62,701 nucleotides of DNA. It comes from a virus. Positions 36,011 to 44,741 of this stretch are shown here, one piece after another. The number at the start of each line of letters is the position of its first letter. The stretch's first letter is position 1. A program made the translations under genes and the position numbers. The notes below the pieces were generated by a model, which ran no database searches, was not told the DNA's origin, and saw nothing but the letters and a program-made list of their open reading frames with translations. Where the stretch lies: IMG/VR virus record IMGVR_UViG_3300044911_000843, positions 1 to 62,701 of that record; one strand, given 5' to 3'.

Positions 36011-36631
36011 TTAGATCGCGAGTGCGCGCTGATAGGCGTGCATTCCGAAGTTCCAAGAAACCAGAACGTCGGGGTAATCGTCCGTAGGGGCAAGGCAATC
36101 CTGTGCAATGCCAGCGGCAATGCCGGGTTCTACGTTGTTACCGGCCCAGCCGATAATACGCAGCGGCAGGGTATCGGTCGTAGCGACCGTGGACACATCC
36201 AGAGTGACGCCGCTGTTGCCAGAGGTCGTCACGCCCGCACCCTGAACCACACCAGCGTTGTTGAACAACATGGTCTGGGTCATGGCCGCATTACCCTGAA
36301 TCCTGAAGACCGTGGACGGGTCATCGCAGACATAGGCAATGGAAAGCGTCGAGTTCGCCGGAACGGTGTTCGCCGTGTACATCTGGCGGAACGTCGCTCC
36401 GTAGGTCGGGTCCATGTACGACACGCCCATGAAGATGCCAATCGGCGTCAGCGTGGAGGTGCCAACATCCTTGGCGATGGTGCCGGTATCAACGAGTTTG
36501 ACGACATCACCAAAGAAGATGCTCGTAGCGTAGTTGGATGCGATAGGCAGCATCCGGGTCGAGCCTGCAAAAGGACGGCCACCGATCAAATTGACCGGCA
36601 CCATCCCGTAGGCGGAGGCAGTGTTTGCCAT
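36011..36631 (-). CDS. head protein (capsid-associated)
   Basis: The product has 206 aa: SAYGMVPVNLIGGRPFAGST, FFGDVVKLVDTGTIAKDVGT, GIFMGVSYMDPTYG. The same protein type almost always lies directly upstream of this class of major capsid protein, and is thought to be a minor or decoration head protein. Beta-rich, no enzyme motif. Confidence 0.82.
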   Translation of the reverse strand: MANTASAYGMVPVNLIGGRPFAGSTRMLPIASNYATSIFFGDVVKLVDTGTIAKDVGTSTLTPIGIFMGVSYMDPTYGATFRQMYTANTVPANSTLSIAYVCDDPSTVFRIQGNAAMTQTMLFNNAGVVQGAGVTTSGNSGVTLDVSTVATTDTLPLRIIGWAGNNVEPGIAAGIAQDCLAPTDDYPDVLVSWNFGMHAYQRALAI

Positions 36632-36654
36632 GATAGGTCCTCTGTTTAGGTGCC

Positions 36655-37122
36655 CTACTTATTCGGGCGACCTGATCCAAACGTCACAGTTGAAGTACGA
36701 GACGGTGCGAGAATGGGCATACGAGGATCAGCCTGCTTCATGAAGTTGTGATCAGATGCCTGAATCTGATTCTTTGTCAGCTTCGTGAAGTGGGCAGCCC
36801 GTTGTTCAGCCCGTTCCGATTCCATCTTGCAAAGGAGAAGGCCACCGACTTCCAGATTCTCCGGAAAGCGCGTCTTGTGATCCTGCATCAGACCAAGATG
36901 CATAACCTCTTCCTTGGGGACTGGAATCCAGCCCTCGCGGAAGCGGGTAGACACATTGGTCGGGTCTGCCTGACCAAGAGTTGCCGTCCGAATCCAGCGA
37001 TAAACGTATCCATCCTGAGGGTCCGGGTCGGGTAGCTTTGACGGCTCAACCCAAGCTTCAGTCCGTTGCGTAGCCTCACGGGTATCATTGGTGCGTGGGG
37101 CGCGGGGGTCCGAGTTAGCCAT
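36655..37122 (-). CDS. head-region protein (155 aa)
   Basis: Contains YVYRWIRTATLGQADPTNVS, FREGWIPVPKEEV and LEVGGLLLCKMESERAEQRA, and is charged with a basic C-terminus. Similar small proteins lie between scaffold and capsid genes in related phages. It overlaps the scaffold gene by 8 bp. Exact role unknown. Confidence 0.75.
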   Translation of the reverse strand: MANSDPRAPRTNDTREATQRTEAWVEPSKLPDPDPQDGYVYRWIRTATLGQADPTNVSTRFREGWIPVPKEEVMHLGLMQDHKTRFPENLEVGGLLLCKMESERAEQRAAHFTKLTKNQIQASDHNFMKQADPRMPILAPSRTSTVTFGSGRPNK

Positions 37123-38119
37123 CGTTGTTCTCCAGTCTAATCATTTCTCGGGCATACTGTTGTTCAGTAATTCCAAGACGCTTTGCCAGCGCCACTTGGG
37201 ACGCCGTGAGAGTCACCCGGTTACTGGCCCTTCCCGCAGGACTGCGGGTTACGCCAGCAACGGCATTCCTACGGGGCGGTGACTGAGTGCGCCCGTTGGT
37301 GCCATTCCCGTTACGGGAATTCCCTTCGTCTTCATCCCGGAAATAATTCGGGAACGACTCGCGAACTGCCTTGTTGATCTCCGCGAAGTATTTCGGAGAT
37401 TCCAAGGGAATCTTTTTCTCAAGCAACTCTTCGTGGACACCGAAGGCAAACGCCGTCATGCGCTTGTCCTGATTGAACCACGGATTGTTTGCTACCCAAT
37501 CCTGCATCGACTCCGACAGGCGGACTTCCTGACGCTGCGGCTGTTGAACCTGCTCCCTGCGTTCATCCCCCTGAGGGAATGAAATAGGGGGGATGTAGTT
37601 CTGGGCCTCTGCCCGCGCCGCAGTCCTTGCCAGTTTCCCCTGAAGTTCCGCAGCCTTCGCGGTGTCGCCAGTCTCCAGCGCCACCCTCAGGCCTTCTTCC
37701 AGAGAGATCATCTCCGTTTCTGCCGCCTGCTTGGTACTATCCAAGAGAGTCTTGTGACCCTCCGAGACCAAGCTGCGGAGCTTCTCGTTTTCTCCGTGGA
37801 CCCTCTTGGCGAAGTCAACGGCGGCGTTATGTTCGCGCTGCCAAGCTTCCTTTGCCCGACGTTCCTCGTGGTATTCCCACTTCATCTGCCTGAGGCGGTC
37901 CTGAACACCTTGGGTGTACTGACCGATCTCTTCCTCTTCCGGAATCAGGGACGGGGTGCCGGGAGCGCGGGGCTGCCTGCCCCGGTCTGCTTCTGGCGTA
38001 TCGTCCTCGACCTCTATCTGGAGATCGTCATCCCCCGGAGCGGATGAAGTCGCAACAACCTTGTCGCCGCTCTTGTCAGGGCGAACATCGATCTCGCTTT
38101 CGATTCTCTCGGTAGCCAT
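37115..38119 (-). CDS. scaffolding protein
   Basis: The product has 334 aa and is very acidic at the N-terminus, with a long coiled coil (EEIGQYTQGVQDRLRQMKWE through EEGLRVALETGDTAKAAELQ), Gln/Arg-rich middle, then WVANNPWFNQDKRMTAFAFG and a basic C-terminus, which in scaffolds binds the capsid. Position between portal/GroES and capsid supports the call. Confidence 0.82.
   Translation of the reverse strand: MATERIESEIDVRPDKSGDKVVATSSAPGDDDLQIEVEDDTPEADRGRQPRAPGTPSLIPEEEEIGQYTQGVQDRLRQMKWEYHEERRAKEAWQREHNAAVDFAKRVHGENEKLRSLVSEGHKTLLDSTKQAAETEMISLEEGLRVALETGDTAKAAELQGKLARTAARAEAQNYIPPISFPQGDERREQVQQPQRQEVRLSESMQDWVANNPWFNQDKRMTAFAFGVHEELLEKKIPLESPKYFAEINKAVRESFPNYFRDEDEGNSRNGNGTNGRTQSPPRRNAVAGVTRSPAGRASNRVTLTASQVALAKRLGITEQQYAREMIRLENNDG
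38028..38047. repeat. TTCATCC-type hairpin inside the scaffold gene
   Basis: TCATCC-CCCGGAGC-GGATGA, a copy of the recurrent stem-loop within the acidic N-terminal coding region. Confidence 0.5.
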
Positions 38120-38127
38120 GATTTCTC

Positions 38128-38472
38128 CTATGCACGCTCGATGAAGCGCGGATCAGCCACTACAGACAGGATCGAATCGTCATTGATGATGCGAAACTCC
38201 TGTTCCTTGATCTTGAAGCGAGCGCCTGTGTAGCTCTTCATCAAAATCCAGTCTCCAACTTTGCACCAAGGCCCAGTCGGAAACTTTACCGTATCCAGAT
38301 AACAATCCGGACCCATGGCAAGCACATTGCCAACGATTGAGGCGGTATGCTCTCTGGCTTTCAGATCATCAGGGATGAATACATTCCCGATTTTCTCTCC
38401 CTGCGGAGGCAAAGCTATCAGCATGTGATAGCCAACCGGCACGGGCATCATTGTCTTGTTCGTTTTCGCCAT
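38128..38472 (-). CDS. GroES-like co-chaperonin
   Basis: The product has 114 aa: PVPVGYHMLIALPPQGEKIG, IPDDLKAREHTASIVGNVLA, GPWCKVGDWILMKSYTGARF, INDDSILSVVADPRF. This is the GroES/Cpn10 core with a short mobile-loop segment around residues 25-40. It probably replaces host GroES on GroEL to fold the capsid protein, as T4 gp31 does. Its place between portal and scaffold fits. AGGAATAGTC precedes the ATG. Confidence 0.88.
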   Translation of the reverse strand: MAKTNKTMMPVPVGYHMLIALPPQGEKIGNVFIPDDLKAREHTASIVGNVLAMGPDCYLDTVKFPTGPWCKVGDWILMKSYTGARFKIKEQEFRIINDDSILSVVADPRFIERA

Positions 38473-38474
38473 GA

Positions 38475-38666
38475 CTATTCCTCATCACCGGCTGAATCCG
38501 GGTCTTTCAGGAGGGGATGAATATCCTCCATCAGGTCCCACATGCCTCTGAGATAGCCTATCGAATAACGATACTCTTCGAATGTCTGGACACCATTGAT
38601 GATGGTTTCCTGTGTTCTCTTGAAGCGATCTGTGTATCGCCTCTGAACAAGTTCATTCAGATTCAT
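38475..38666 (-). CDS. hypothetical small protein next to portal
   Basis: The product has 63 aa from the ATG at 38666 (GGAG 5 nt upstream; the GTG at 38672 has none). It is MNLNELVQRRYTDRFKRTQE, YSIGYLRGMWDLMEDIHPLL and an acidic end. Small helical proteins of this type commonly follow the portal gene in podoviruses. Confidence 0.7.
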   Translation of the reverse strand: MNLNELVQRRYTDRFKRTQETIINGVQTFEEYRYSIGYLRGMWDLMEDIHPLLKDPDSAGDEE

Positions 38667-38722
38667 ATTCACTCCGGATGCCTAGGATAACCCCTAGTGG
38701 CTCGCTGCGCTCGGTGGCTTGC

Positions 38723-41281
38723 TTAGTAATTCTGATTCGATCCATTGTTGGATCGTTTCTTGTTGTCCTGACTCTTCAGTTGCTGCGCCCTCATTTCGAG
38801 GTCGAGTAGTTCAAGTCCCGTATCAAGCATGTTCTGACGCTTGTTCGCATCTTCGCTGTTTTTGCTTTGAGCGATCTTTACGCCAAGAGCAGCGCCAGCG
38901 ACTCGTTCCTGTGAGGTGAGCCTGCGCTGATCGGCAGCTTCCTTCTGTGCAAGGGCTGCCATCTTGAACTGTAGTTCCTGCTTCGCAGCCTCGGCCTTCT
39001 GCTGGGCCTGCATCTGCTTGATCTGGAGTTCCTGCTGCTGCATCTGAACAACCGGGTCCTGCTGGGCCTGCTGGTTTTTCTTCTGTGCCGCCTCTGCCTG
39101 ATCCTTCTGGAGAAGCCTCTTGCTTGCCTCCGCCACGGTCTTGGAGAGCATGACCTCCACATCTTCCGGAAGAGGCTGATCCTCTGGCGGAAGAGGAACA
39201 CCCATCTGCTCTTCGATGCCCTTGCGGTAGGCGTAGGCGAGATGCTCCGACACATGGGCAGCAAGAGCCGCCTGTATGCGGGATGCCTGCGGGCTCTGCC
39301 CGACAAGCTCCATGATCTTCGGGTCCTGTGCCGCCGCCAGATGAACCTGAATATGGGCTTCCTGATCCTGATAGAGGAAAGCCTTTACCGGCTTGCCCAT
39401 CAGCAGCGCCATGTTCTCCGATACCGGGTCCATCGGAGTAATATCCTCCGGGTCCTTGACGATCTTGTCGGCATTCTGGACGCCAAGGATCGTCACGAAA
39501 TCCCGGTACAGGAGCGGCATATCGAATGCCTGCTGGTCTGTCTGGGCCAACTGGAGGACAGCCTGTCCCTGAACAACCCGCTGCGCCATGCTGGCTGCAT
39601 TCGGATCGGACACCGGGATGATATCCACTTGAGCGAAGTCCTCGACGCGAGAGCTATCGGCTTGCTCAACCTCGTATTCGTACTCCGGACCCATGTCTGT
39701 CGCGATGATATCCGCAATCAGCTTCAGGTCCTGCTTGAGGCTGGCATGGAGTCTTGCCTGAACCGCAGACATGACCTTCATGGATCGCTCCAGAAGGGCA
39801 AGTGTGGTGCCGACAGGAGCCTGCTGCGTCATCGCATTGATGGGGAGATCGGGTGCCGCACCAAGCCTGCGGCCTTCCTGAATCATGTCATTCAGGAGAC
39901 TGTGAAGAACCGCACTCGGTTCCTTGTAGGGCAGGAATGCGATGTTATCCCTGATGTTCCCGGAAGGAACATCGACATCGCGGAACTCACCCGGCATGAT
40001 CGGACTGTCGTCGCCCTTGATCCTCATGCCTCTGGATTTGAGGCCGCCGGGGAGATTGGCGAGTGTGCCCGCGTCCACAAGCTGTCTAAGAATGCTCGTG
40101 GCAGAAGCGGTAATCCCGCCAATCAGGTGAATAAGGCCAGAGCCATAGAAGCCCAAGCCCGGTAGATAGTGATAAGGCGTGAAATGCTGACGCCTGATCT
40201 TCATCGGGTCGCTCTCACTCCAGTTCCGGCGAATGGCCAGAACCTTCTGAGACGATTTATCGACCGTGATCACATAGGGAAGTTCGATGCCCGTCTGGGC
40301 TTCTTCTCCCGTATCCTCATCCGTAATCGTGTCTTCGAATCCGGGCAAATCCCAGTCTACATGGCACTCGTAGAGAGTATATCGCTCATCATCCTGAGAG
40401 GGATGGGAGCTACCTGTCAGCTTGTCGTACTTCTCTTTGATGTCGTCCTGCCGATAGGTTGGCTTCGGAAGATCGACACCTGAATACTGCCCAGTAACCT
40501 GCATCTTCTTCAGGTCGTTTGGGAAGATTCGCATGACCTGTGTATATCGGGGACAGGTCCTCAGGTCCGTGGTTCCGTATGGAACGATGAAGTCCTCTGC
40601 CGGAATGAAACGCCCCACAGGCCTTTTTAGTTCCGGGGAAAAGTAGATTTTTCTGAAGGCACTCCCGGCGAGTGCCAGATAGAACAGAAGCTGTTCCGTT
40701 TCTGGACGGAACTCGGTCATGCGATCCAGCAGGAAGTAGTTCAGTTCCTGCTCAACGCGCTTGGCCTGCTTCTCCTTGTCCTTGGTCCACTTGCCAAGGG
40801 TCTTGGTTCGAACCGGCCCGCCAGCCGGGTAGATTTCCATAATGGCCTGAGACTGAAACCTGACCGCAGCCTCGGTCATTACCGGGTGGAAGACACCACA
40901 GGCACCGGACCAAGGGTCGGTACGCTCTTCGGTCTTGAAGCCCAGAAGGCTCAGACCCTTAATGTACGCCCGCTTCCAGTCATCCCGCGAACGGTCATCG
41001 ATCTCGACCATCTCGCAGATTTTCCGGCCAATCGAATCGAGTTCGTTCTCTTCAATGTAGCCAGCCAGATTGTCATCGAATTCTTCTTCCTCCTCGGGAG
41101 ATGAATCCTCCGGAGCAAAGTCTACCGTGACGCCGCCATCATCGTTCTGCTCGATACCGACTTCCGGATCATCCGGAACAAGATCGATGTCGGTGCCAAG
41201 TCCCTGAACAATATCTTCGGGAAGAGAACCTTCCGGAGCGATTGTCGTTTCAATAAATGAGGGTCTTGGAGAGCGAGCCAT
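38723..41281 (-). CDS. portal protein, P22 gp1-like
   Basis: The product has 852 aa. After an acidic N-terminus it shows WKRAYIKGLSLLGFKTEERT, DPWSGACGVFHPVMTEAAVR, PVGRFIPAEDFIVPYGTTDL, YHYLPGLGFYGSGLIHLIGG and PVGTTLALLERSMKVMSAVQ, the order of conserved blocks in P22-like portals. The last 170 residues are a long Gln/Ala/Lys coiled coil (barrel). It forms the 12-mer through which DNA enters and leaves. Confidence 0.92.
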   Translation of the reverse strand: MARSPRPSFIETTIAPEGSLPEDIVQGLGTDIDLVPDDPEVGIEQNDDGGVTVDFAPEDSSPEEEEEFDDNLAGYIEENELDSIGRKICEMVEIDDRSRDDWKRAYIKGLSLLGFKTEERTDPWSGACGVFHPVMTEAAVRFQSQAIMEIYPAGGPVRTKTLGKWTKDKEKQAKRVEQELNYFLLDRMTEFRPETEQLLFYLALAGSAFRKIYFSPELKRPVGRFIPAEDFIVPYGTTDLRTCPRYTQVMRIFPNDLKKMQVTGQYSGVDLPKPTYRQDDIKEKYDKLTGSSHPSQDDERYTLYECHVDWDLPGFEDTITDEDTGEEAQTGIELPYVITVDKSSQKVLAIRRNWSESDPMKIRRQHFTPYHYLPGLGFYGSGLIHLIGGITASATSILRQLVDAGTLANLPGGLKSRGMRIKGDDSPIMPGEFRDVDVPSGNIRDNIAFLPYKEPSAVLHSLLNDMIQEGRRLGAAPDLPINAMTQQAPVGTTLALLERSMKVMSAVQARLHASLKQDLKLIADIIATDMGPEYEYEVEQADSSRVEDFAQVDIIPVSDPNAASMAQRVVQGQAVLQLAQTDQQAFDMPLLYRDFVTILGVQNADKIVKDPEDITPMDPVSENMALLMGKPVKAFLYQDQEAHIQVHLAAAQDPKIMELVGQSPQASRIQAALAAHVSEHLAYAYRKGIEEQMGVPLPPEDQPLPEDVEVMLSKTVAEASKRLLQKDQAEAAQKKNQQAQQDPVVQMQQQELQIKQMQAQQKAEAAKQELQFKMAALAQKEAADQRRLTSQERVAGAALGVKIAQSKNSEDANKRQNMLDTGLELLDLEMRAQQLKSQDNKKRSNNGSNQNY

Positions 41282-41301
41282 CAGGTTCCGATTCTGGTTA
41301 A

Positions 41302-42864
41302 TCAGTAATAGGCACGGCGACGGGGACGGACGGGTTCGTCATCACCCCATGTGTCTGAAGCTAGAGTTAGAAATCCACCTTGCCTGAATCTCATTAAAGC
41401 CATCGCTACGCAATCGACCAAGTCGTCATGCTCGACGGATGGGAAGTTCGCACAGTCCTCGATGACCTCATCCGCCCACACGAACTCCGGTGCCCACACA
41501 AGCCCGGAGGCAAAGATATCCGAGACTGCATTGACCCGGCTGATCTTGTCGTTGGGAGCCAGCTTGGTTCCACGGGTAGGATTGTATTCCTGTACCGGAA
41601 TCCCTCTGGCGCGCAACTCGTAGATCAGCGGAGCCCCCGCCGCCTTGGCCTCGACCATGAAGATGTCAGGCTGCCACTTCATGTAATGACGATGGGCAAT
41701 CGCCTTCAGTTCAGGGAACTCAAGGCGCTCCTTCCATGCGTCCAGAAGGATGAGATTGGGAACGCTCTTCCCGCCCTTGTCCGTCCGTGTCGCCTCGCTC
41801 TCCCCCGTAAAGATTCCCCAAGTGGTGAAGGCCGTGTAGTCGGCTGACTCCTTCTGGGAGTAAGCGGTATCGACCGTCACCATTTTTAGCGAGCATTCTG
41901 GGACCCTCGGCTCCTTCCAGCGTTTCCACCATTCCCGCCTGATGATGGAACCGGAATCATTCGAAGGTTCCTGCTGGTACTGGGCATTCCACCTGTTCGG
42001 TGGAAGGGCCAGCTTGGTCGCCTCAAGGTTCTCCAGACTCCAGAACTCTGGCCACAGAGACTTGCCGCTGGGCATGATTGCAGGAAGGGCCACGACCTTC
42101 CATTTGTCCGCCCTGTCCGACGCCGCCTCGCGCTCTGCCTTCAGAAGCTGGCCGGTGAAATCATTCACTGCCCACCGAGACTGGACCACCACGATGCGCC
42201 CGTTGGGCTGCAAACGCTGGCGGGGACCGGCCACGAACCAAGAGTAAACCCGCTGGAAGACACTGCTGTCTCCTATGGCGGCTACTGCCTGCTGCTCGCC
42301 GGTCGGGTCATCGATGATCACGATGTCGCCGCCCTTGCCGGTCACGTTACCTTCGGCACCCACCGCAAAATACTCTCCCCCGTGGGAGGTATGCCAGCGG
42401 CCCGCCGCCTTGGAGTCAGCCCTCAGGCCAACTCCGGGGAATATCTGCTGGTACTCGGTGGACGCGACAAGGTTACGCACCTTCCTCGACCAGCCAATGG
42501 CCATATCTCCGGTGCCACAAATCTGGATGATCTTGGCTTCGGGGTTCAGCCCGATATACCAAGCCGGAAGCATGTAGCTGAATAGCTCGGACTTGCTGAA
42601 TCGGGGCGGGAGATTGAGAATTACCCGGTTTTCACGCCCAAAAACAACGTCTTCAGCCAGTGCCGCCATCGTTTTATGATGGGTTCCAAGGATGAAACTA
42701 GGCCAACAAAGCCTCACAAAATCCAAGAAACTGGTACGAGCGTTCTCAATTCGCTCCAATCCGTCGATCTTTCCGACCAATTCCAGAAGATTTGAATACT
42801 CTTCCGGGTCCACCGTCTGAAGCATCTTCAGGCTTTTGTGGATTTCGTTCGGATCGAGGGCCAT
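41302..42864 (-). CDS. terminase large subunit
   Basis: The product has 520 aa. N-terminal ATPase: LPPRFSKSE (about 85-93, a Walker A variant), IVIIDDP (181-187, Walker B), then VVVQSRWAVNDFTG. C-terminal nuclease: D332 in VTVDTAYS, E405 in FMVEAKAAG, and HDDLVD (479-484), the RNase H-like metal-binding carboxylates. It packages DNA through the portal. A terminator-like hairpin lies 17-42 bp before the ATG, and the SD is weak. Confidence 0.93.
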   Translation of the reverse strand: MALDPNEIHKSLKMLQTVDPEEYSNLLELVGKIDGLERIENARTSFLDFVRLCWPSFILGTHHKTMAALAEDVVFGRENRVILNLPPRFSKSELFSYMLPAWYIGLNPEAKIIQICGTGDMAIGWSRKVRNLVASTEYQQIFPGVGLRADSKAAGRWHTSHGGEYFAVGAEGNVTGKGGDIVIIDDPTGEQQAVAAIGDSSVFQRVYSWFVAGPRQRLQPNGRIVVVQSRWAVNDFTGQLLKAEREAASDRADKWKVVALPAIMPSGKSLWPEFWSLENLEATKLALPPNRWNAQYQQEPSNDSGSIIRREWWKRWKEPRVPECSLKMVTVDTAYSQKESADYTAFTTWGIFTGESEATRTDKGGKSVPNLILLDAWKERLEFPELKAIAHRHYMKWQPDIFMVEAKAAGAPLIYELRARGIPVQEYNPTRGTKLAPNDKISRVNAVSDIFASGLVWAPEFVWADEVIEDCANFPSVEHDDLVDCVAMALMRFRQGGFLTLASDTWGDDEPVRPRRRAYY

Positions 42865-42880
42865 TCAGGGTCCAGATATG

Positions 42881-42906
42881 AAAAAGCCCCGCAAATACGG
42901 GGCTTT
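42881..42906 (-). terminator. terminator just upstream of the large terminase gene
   Basis: On the minus strand AAAGCCCCG-TATTTG-CGGGGCTTT, a 9-bp stem ending in TTTTT. It separates the 43-44.7 kb genes from the terminase transcript, or acts as an attenuator in front of it. Confidence 0.8.
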
Positions 42907-42913
42907 CCTGTGG

Positions 42914-42931
42914 TTCATCCCCCGTGGGGGG
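42914..42931 (-). promoter_or_regulatory. CCCCC/GGGGG hairpin of the TTCATCC family
   Basis: TTCATCCCCCGTGGGGGG, a 5-bp GC stem with a 2-nt loop, 8 bp from the terminator. 42932-42994 holds no gene; TTGACA lies at 42961 but no good -10 box was found. Confidence 0.5.
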
Positions 42932-42994
42932 ACAGCTTCCCACTACATCTGGTAGAACCTATTGACATTTTATCTACAGGTCAAGGGAAAGGTA

Positions 42995-43432
42995 TCAGGA
43001 TACCCCACTAGGGTCCTCTGCCTCCTCTTCCTGCGGGATATTTGCAGTCATACTGCTCAAGAAACTGATGGAATTGTTCAGTTGGTGCAGTTCCCGGCTG
43101 TATCTGGCGATAATCTCCTCAAGCCAGAGGCGTCTTTCCTTCATTTCAGCGATTCCCATGCGGGGTGCCGGGGAAATGTAGGTCTCTGGTGCGAATACCG
43201 GGGCAAAAGGAGCCCCTCCTGCGGCTACAAAGTCAGAAACAACCTCTATCGCCGGGTTCTCCAGCGTTTCTGAGGACTTACGCCTCTCCCAGTGGTTCCT
43301 CCGGGCGAGGATCATCATGTAATTCTCGGAAGTCTCATGCTTGATGGCGACATCCTTGAGGGACATGCGGCGTTCCTCGTAGTCAGCCCGCAATCTGGCC
43401 AGCTTCTGGCCGCGCCACTTACTTGCGACCAT
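42995..43432 (-). CDS. HTH DNA-binding protein next to terminase (alternative small terminase candidate)
   Basis: The product has 145 aa. Residues about 20-50 (ERRMSLKDVAIKHETSENYM, MILARRNHWERR) look like a helix-turn-helix of the small-terminase or transposase kind. The rest has a coil with EIIARYSRELHQLNNSI. Lying directly upstream of the large terminase makes it a candidate for the small subunit, in competition with the 319-aa gene at 47224-48183. Confidence 0.65.
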   Translation of the reverse strand: MVASKWRGQKLARLRADYEERRMSLKDVAIKHETSENYMMILARRNHWERRKSSETLENPAIEVVSDFVAAGGAPFAPVFAPETYISPAPRMGIAEMKERRLWLEEIIARYSRELHQLNNSISFLSSMTANIPQEEEAEDPSGVS

Positions 43433-43721
43433 CGGCCCTCACCTCAGAGCCACAGTCGATGTCCTCCTTGCACTCGCCCATGCTGAAAACCATCCTTGCC
43501 AGAGGCACCGGATCGACATTCTCTTGTGCTGCAAGAATGCAGACATCATCAAGAGTACATTCTTCTGCGTGTTTCCATGGACGATTGTAATAAGCCTTAT
43601 AAAGACCTTGTAGGTCTTCCTTTGACTCCTTTGGGATGCCTGTCATTCGGGACATGGTTCCCGCCAAGTACGTGACGGCCTCTATATTGGGCCACGTCAT
43701 CTTGATATTTTGCCGCGTCAT
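43419..43721 (-). CDS. hypothetical 100-aa protein
   Basis: ATG at 43721 has GGAGG 9 nt upstream; a longer frame to 43790 covers the previous gene. Product: MTRQNIKMTWPNIEAVTYLA, GIPKESKEDLQGLYKAYYNR, CTLDDVCILAAQENVDPVPL. Helical and acidic; no family recognised. Confidence 0.65.
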   Translation of the reverse strand: MTRQNIKMTWPNIEAVTYLAGTMSRMTGIPKESKEDLQGLYKAYYNRPWKHAEECTLDDVCILAAQENVDPVPLARMVFSMGECKEDIDCGSEVRADGRK

Positions 43722-43837
43722 CTTGTTGATCCTCCATAGAAGAAGACGAACATAAGAATACCGGCCAAGACCATACCAACGGCCAGCCACTCAATCCGGT
43801 CACGCCGGATGCGCTTCTCCCGGTAGCGGCTCCTCAT
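43718..43837 (-). CDS. single-pass membrane miniprotein (39 aa)
   Basis: ATG at 43837 overlaps the previous stop as ATGA; its own TGA overlaps the next ATG the same way. A strongly basic N-terminus (MRSRYREKRIRRDRIEWLA) precedes one hydrophobic helix (VGMVLAGILMFVFFY). The perfect coupling on both sides supports a real gene. Function unknown. Confidence 0.6.
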   Translation of the reverse strand: MRSRYREKRIRRDRIEWLAVGMVLAGILMFVFFYGGSTR

Positions 43838-44043
43838 CTTCCCTCTCCCTGACCGTTGGCAGCGTCAGCAAGCTCCTGCGCCTGTGCCTTGGTCATCCCG
43901 TAGCCGGGGGTGCCGTGGTTGGTATTCCACCCGGTATGCTTGGGATCATGGGACAGGGTCCAGATTCGGTCCTTGGGGTCCGGATCGGTCGCCAGAGCGG
44001 AACAGACTACATACCAATGGTTAGTCACGGGGGATACCCACAC
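43834..44043 (-). CDS. hypothetical 69-aa protein
   Basis: Begins at a GTG at 44043 or at a second GTG at 44028 (TNHWYVVCSALATDPDPKDR); both lie in the tail of the previous gene. It carries SHDPKHTGWNTNHGTPGYGM and ends TKAQAQELADAANGQGEGR. Start uncertain, family unknown. Confidence 0.55.
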   Translation of the reverse strand: MWVSPVTNHWYVVCSALATDPDPKDRIWTLSHDPKHTGWNTNHGTPGYGMTKAQAQELADAANGQGEGR

Positions 44044-44362
44044 CAGCCCTGAGGGTATATTCAGGCTTCGGGCTGGAATGACTGGCTCTGTCCTTGGGCT
44101 TCACCCAGCGCCCGGTAGGGTTAAGAACTCCCTTGTTCAGGAGTAGCCTGACTACAGTCCCATAGACGTTCGGGGAATGGGCCTTGCCGACATCCTCCTC
44201 GATCAGGTGCCTCAGGTACTCTCCGGTGACGATCCTGCCATTGAAGGCATCAGCATGGCACATGCAGCATTCTACTGCCTTGTCCATCCATACCTTGCCC
44301 GCATTCTTGGCTACCAGAGCCAGACCCTCATCCCTCGCGATATCGCCTTCACTCATCGACAT
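44021..44362 (-). CDS. hypothetical 113-aa protein
   Basis: ATG at 44362 (AAGGGAATTCTT upstream); an in-frame start at 44473 has poor upstream codons. It reads MSMSEGDIARDEGLALVAKN, KAVECCMCHADAFNGRIVTG, VYGTVVRLLLNKGVLNPTGR. The pattern of helices with a basic C-terminal wing suggests a small winged-helix protein, but the family is unknown. Confidence 0.6.
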   Translation of the reverse strand: MSMSEGDIARDEGLALVAKNAGKVWMDKAVECCMCHADAFNGRIVTGEYLRHLIEEDVGKAHSPNVYGTVVRLLLNKGVLNPTGRWVKPKDRASHSSPKPEYTLRAGVGIPRD

Positions 44363-44435
44363 AAGAATTCCCTTTGGTTGCGACGGGCGATAATAGCGCG
44401 GTTCGGGTGCCGGTGGGTGCGACATTTCAGCGCGG

Positions 44436-44690
44436 CTACGCGGAACCCCTGTTCCTGCTGTGCATGTAGCCACCGTTGCCTAGGCTGACATATCCAGTCC
44501 TCAGGGAGGGAGACCCGGCTTCCTGCTTGAGATACCTGTCCATAATGAATCTGCTGATTGGTTCTTCATGCTGGACCTTGGAAGGACTGATCATCCCATC
44601 TTCAGCAATCCGGGTGTGACCCCGGTAATGGGCATAGGAGGATACTCCCAGCCGATCTTTCAGACCTTGAATATATTCCTTTTGGGACAT
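44436..44690 (-). CDS. hypothetical 84-aa protein
   Basis: Product: MSQKEYIQGLKDRLGVSSYA, HYRGHTRIAEDGMISPSKVQ, basic end. The SD (GGGGAGGATAGTCTC) lies in a hairpin of the phage's common type. It is the first minus-strand gene after the hairpin-rich gap to the right. Confidence 0.6.
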   Translation of the reverse strand: MSQKEYIQGLKDRLGVSSYAHYRGHTRIAEDGMISPSKVQHEEPISRFIMDRYLKQEAGSPSLRTGYVSLGNGGYMHSRNRGSA

Positions 44691-44697
44691 GAGACTA

Positions 44698-44711
44698 TCC
44701 TCCCCAGAGGA
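44698..44711 (-). promoter_or_regulatory. SD-containing hairpin before the 84-aa gene
   Basis: TCCTC-CCCA-GAGGA. On the minus strand TCCTC-TGGG-GAGGA, with the GAGGA arm 9 nt before ATG. Confidence 0.5.
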
Positions 44712-44741
44712 CCATCAGCCTATACCGATACCCAAACGTAA

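Noticed and set aside
39242-40165. 307-aa plus-strand frame
   Set aside because: Antisense of the portal gene, no recognisable domain.
42961-42983. sigma70 promoter (TTGACA)
   Set aside because: No acceptable -10 box at 16-18 bp and no plus-strand gene follows; the site is part of a weak inverted repeat.
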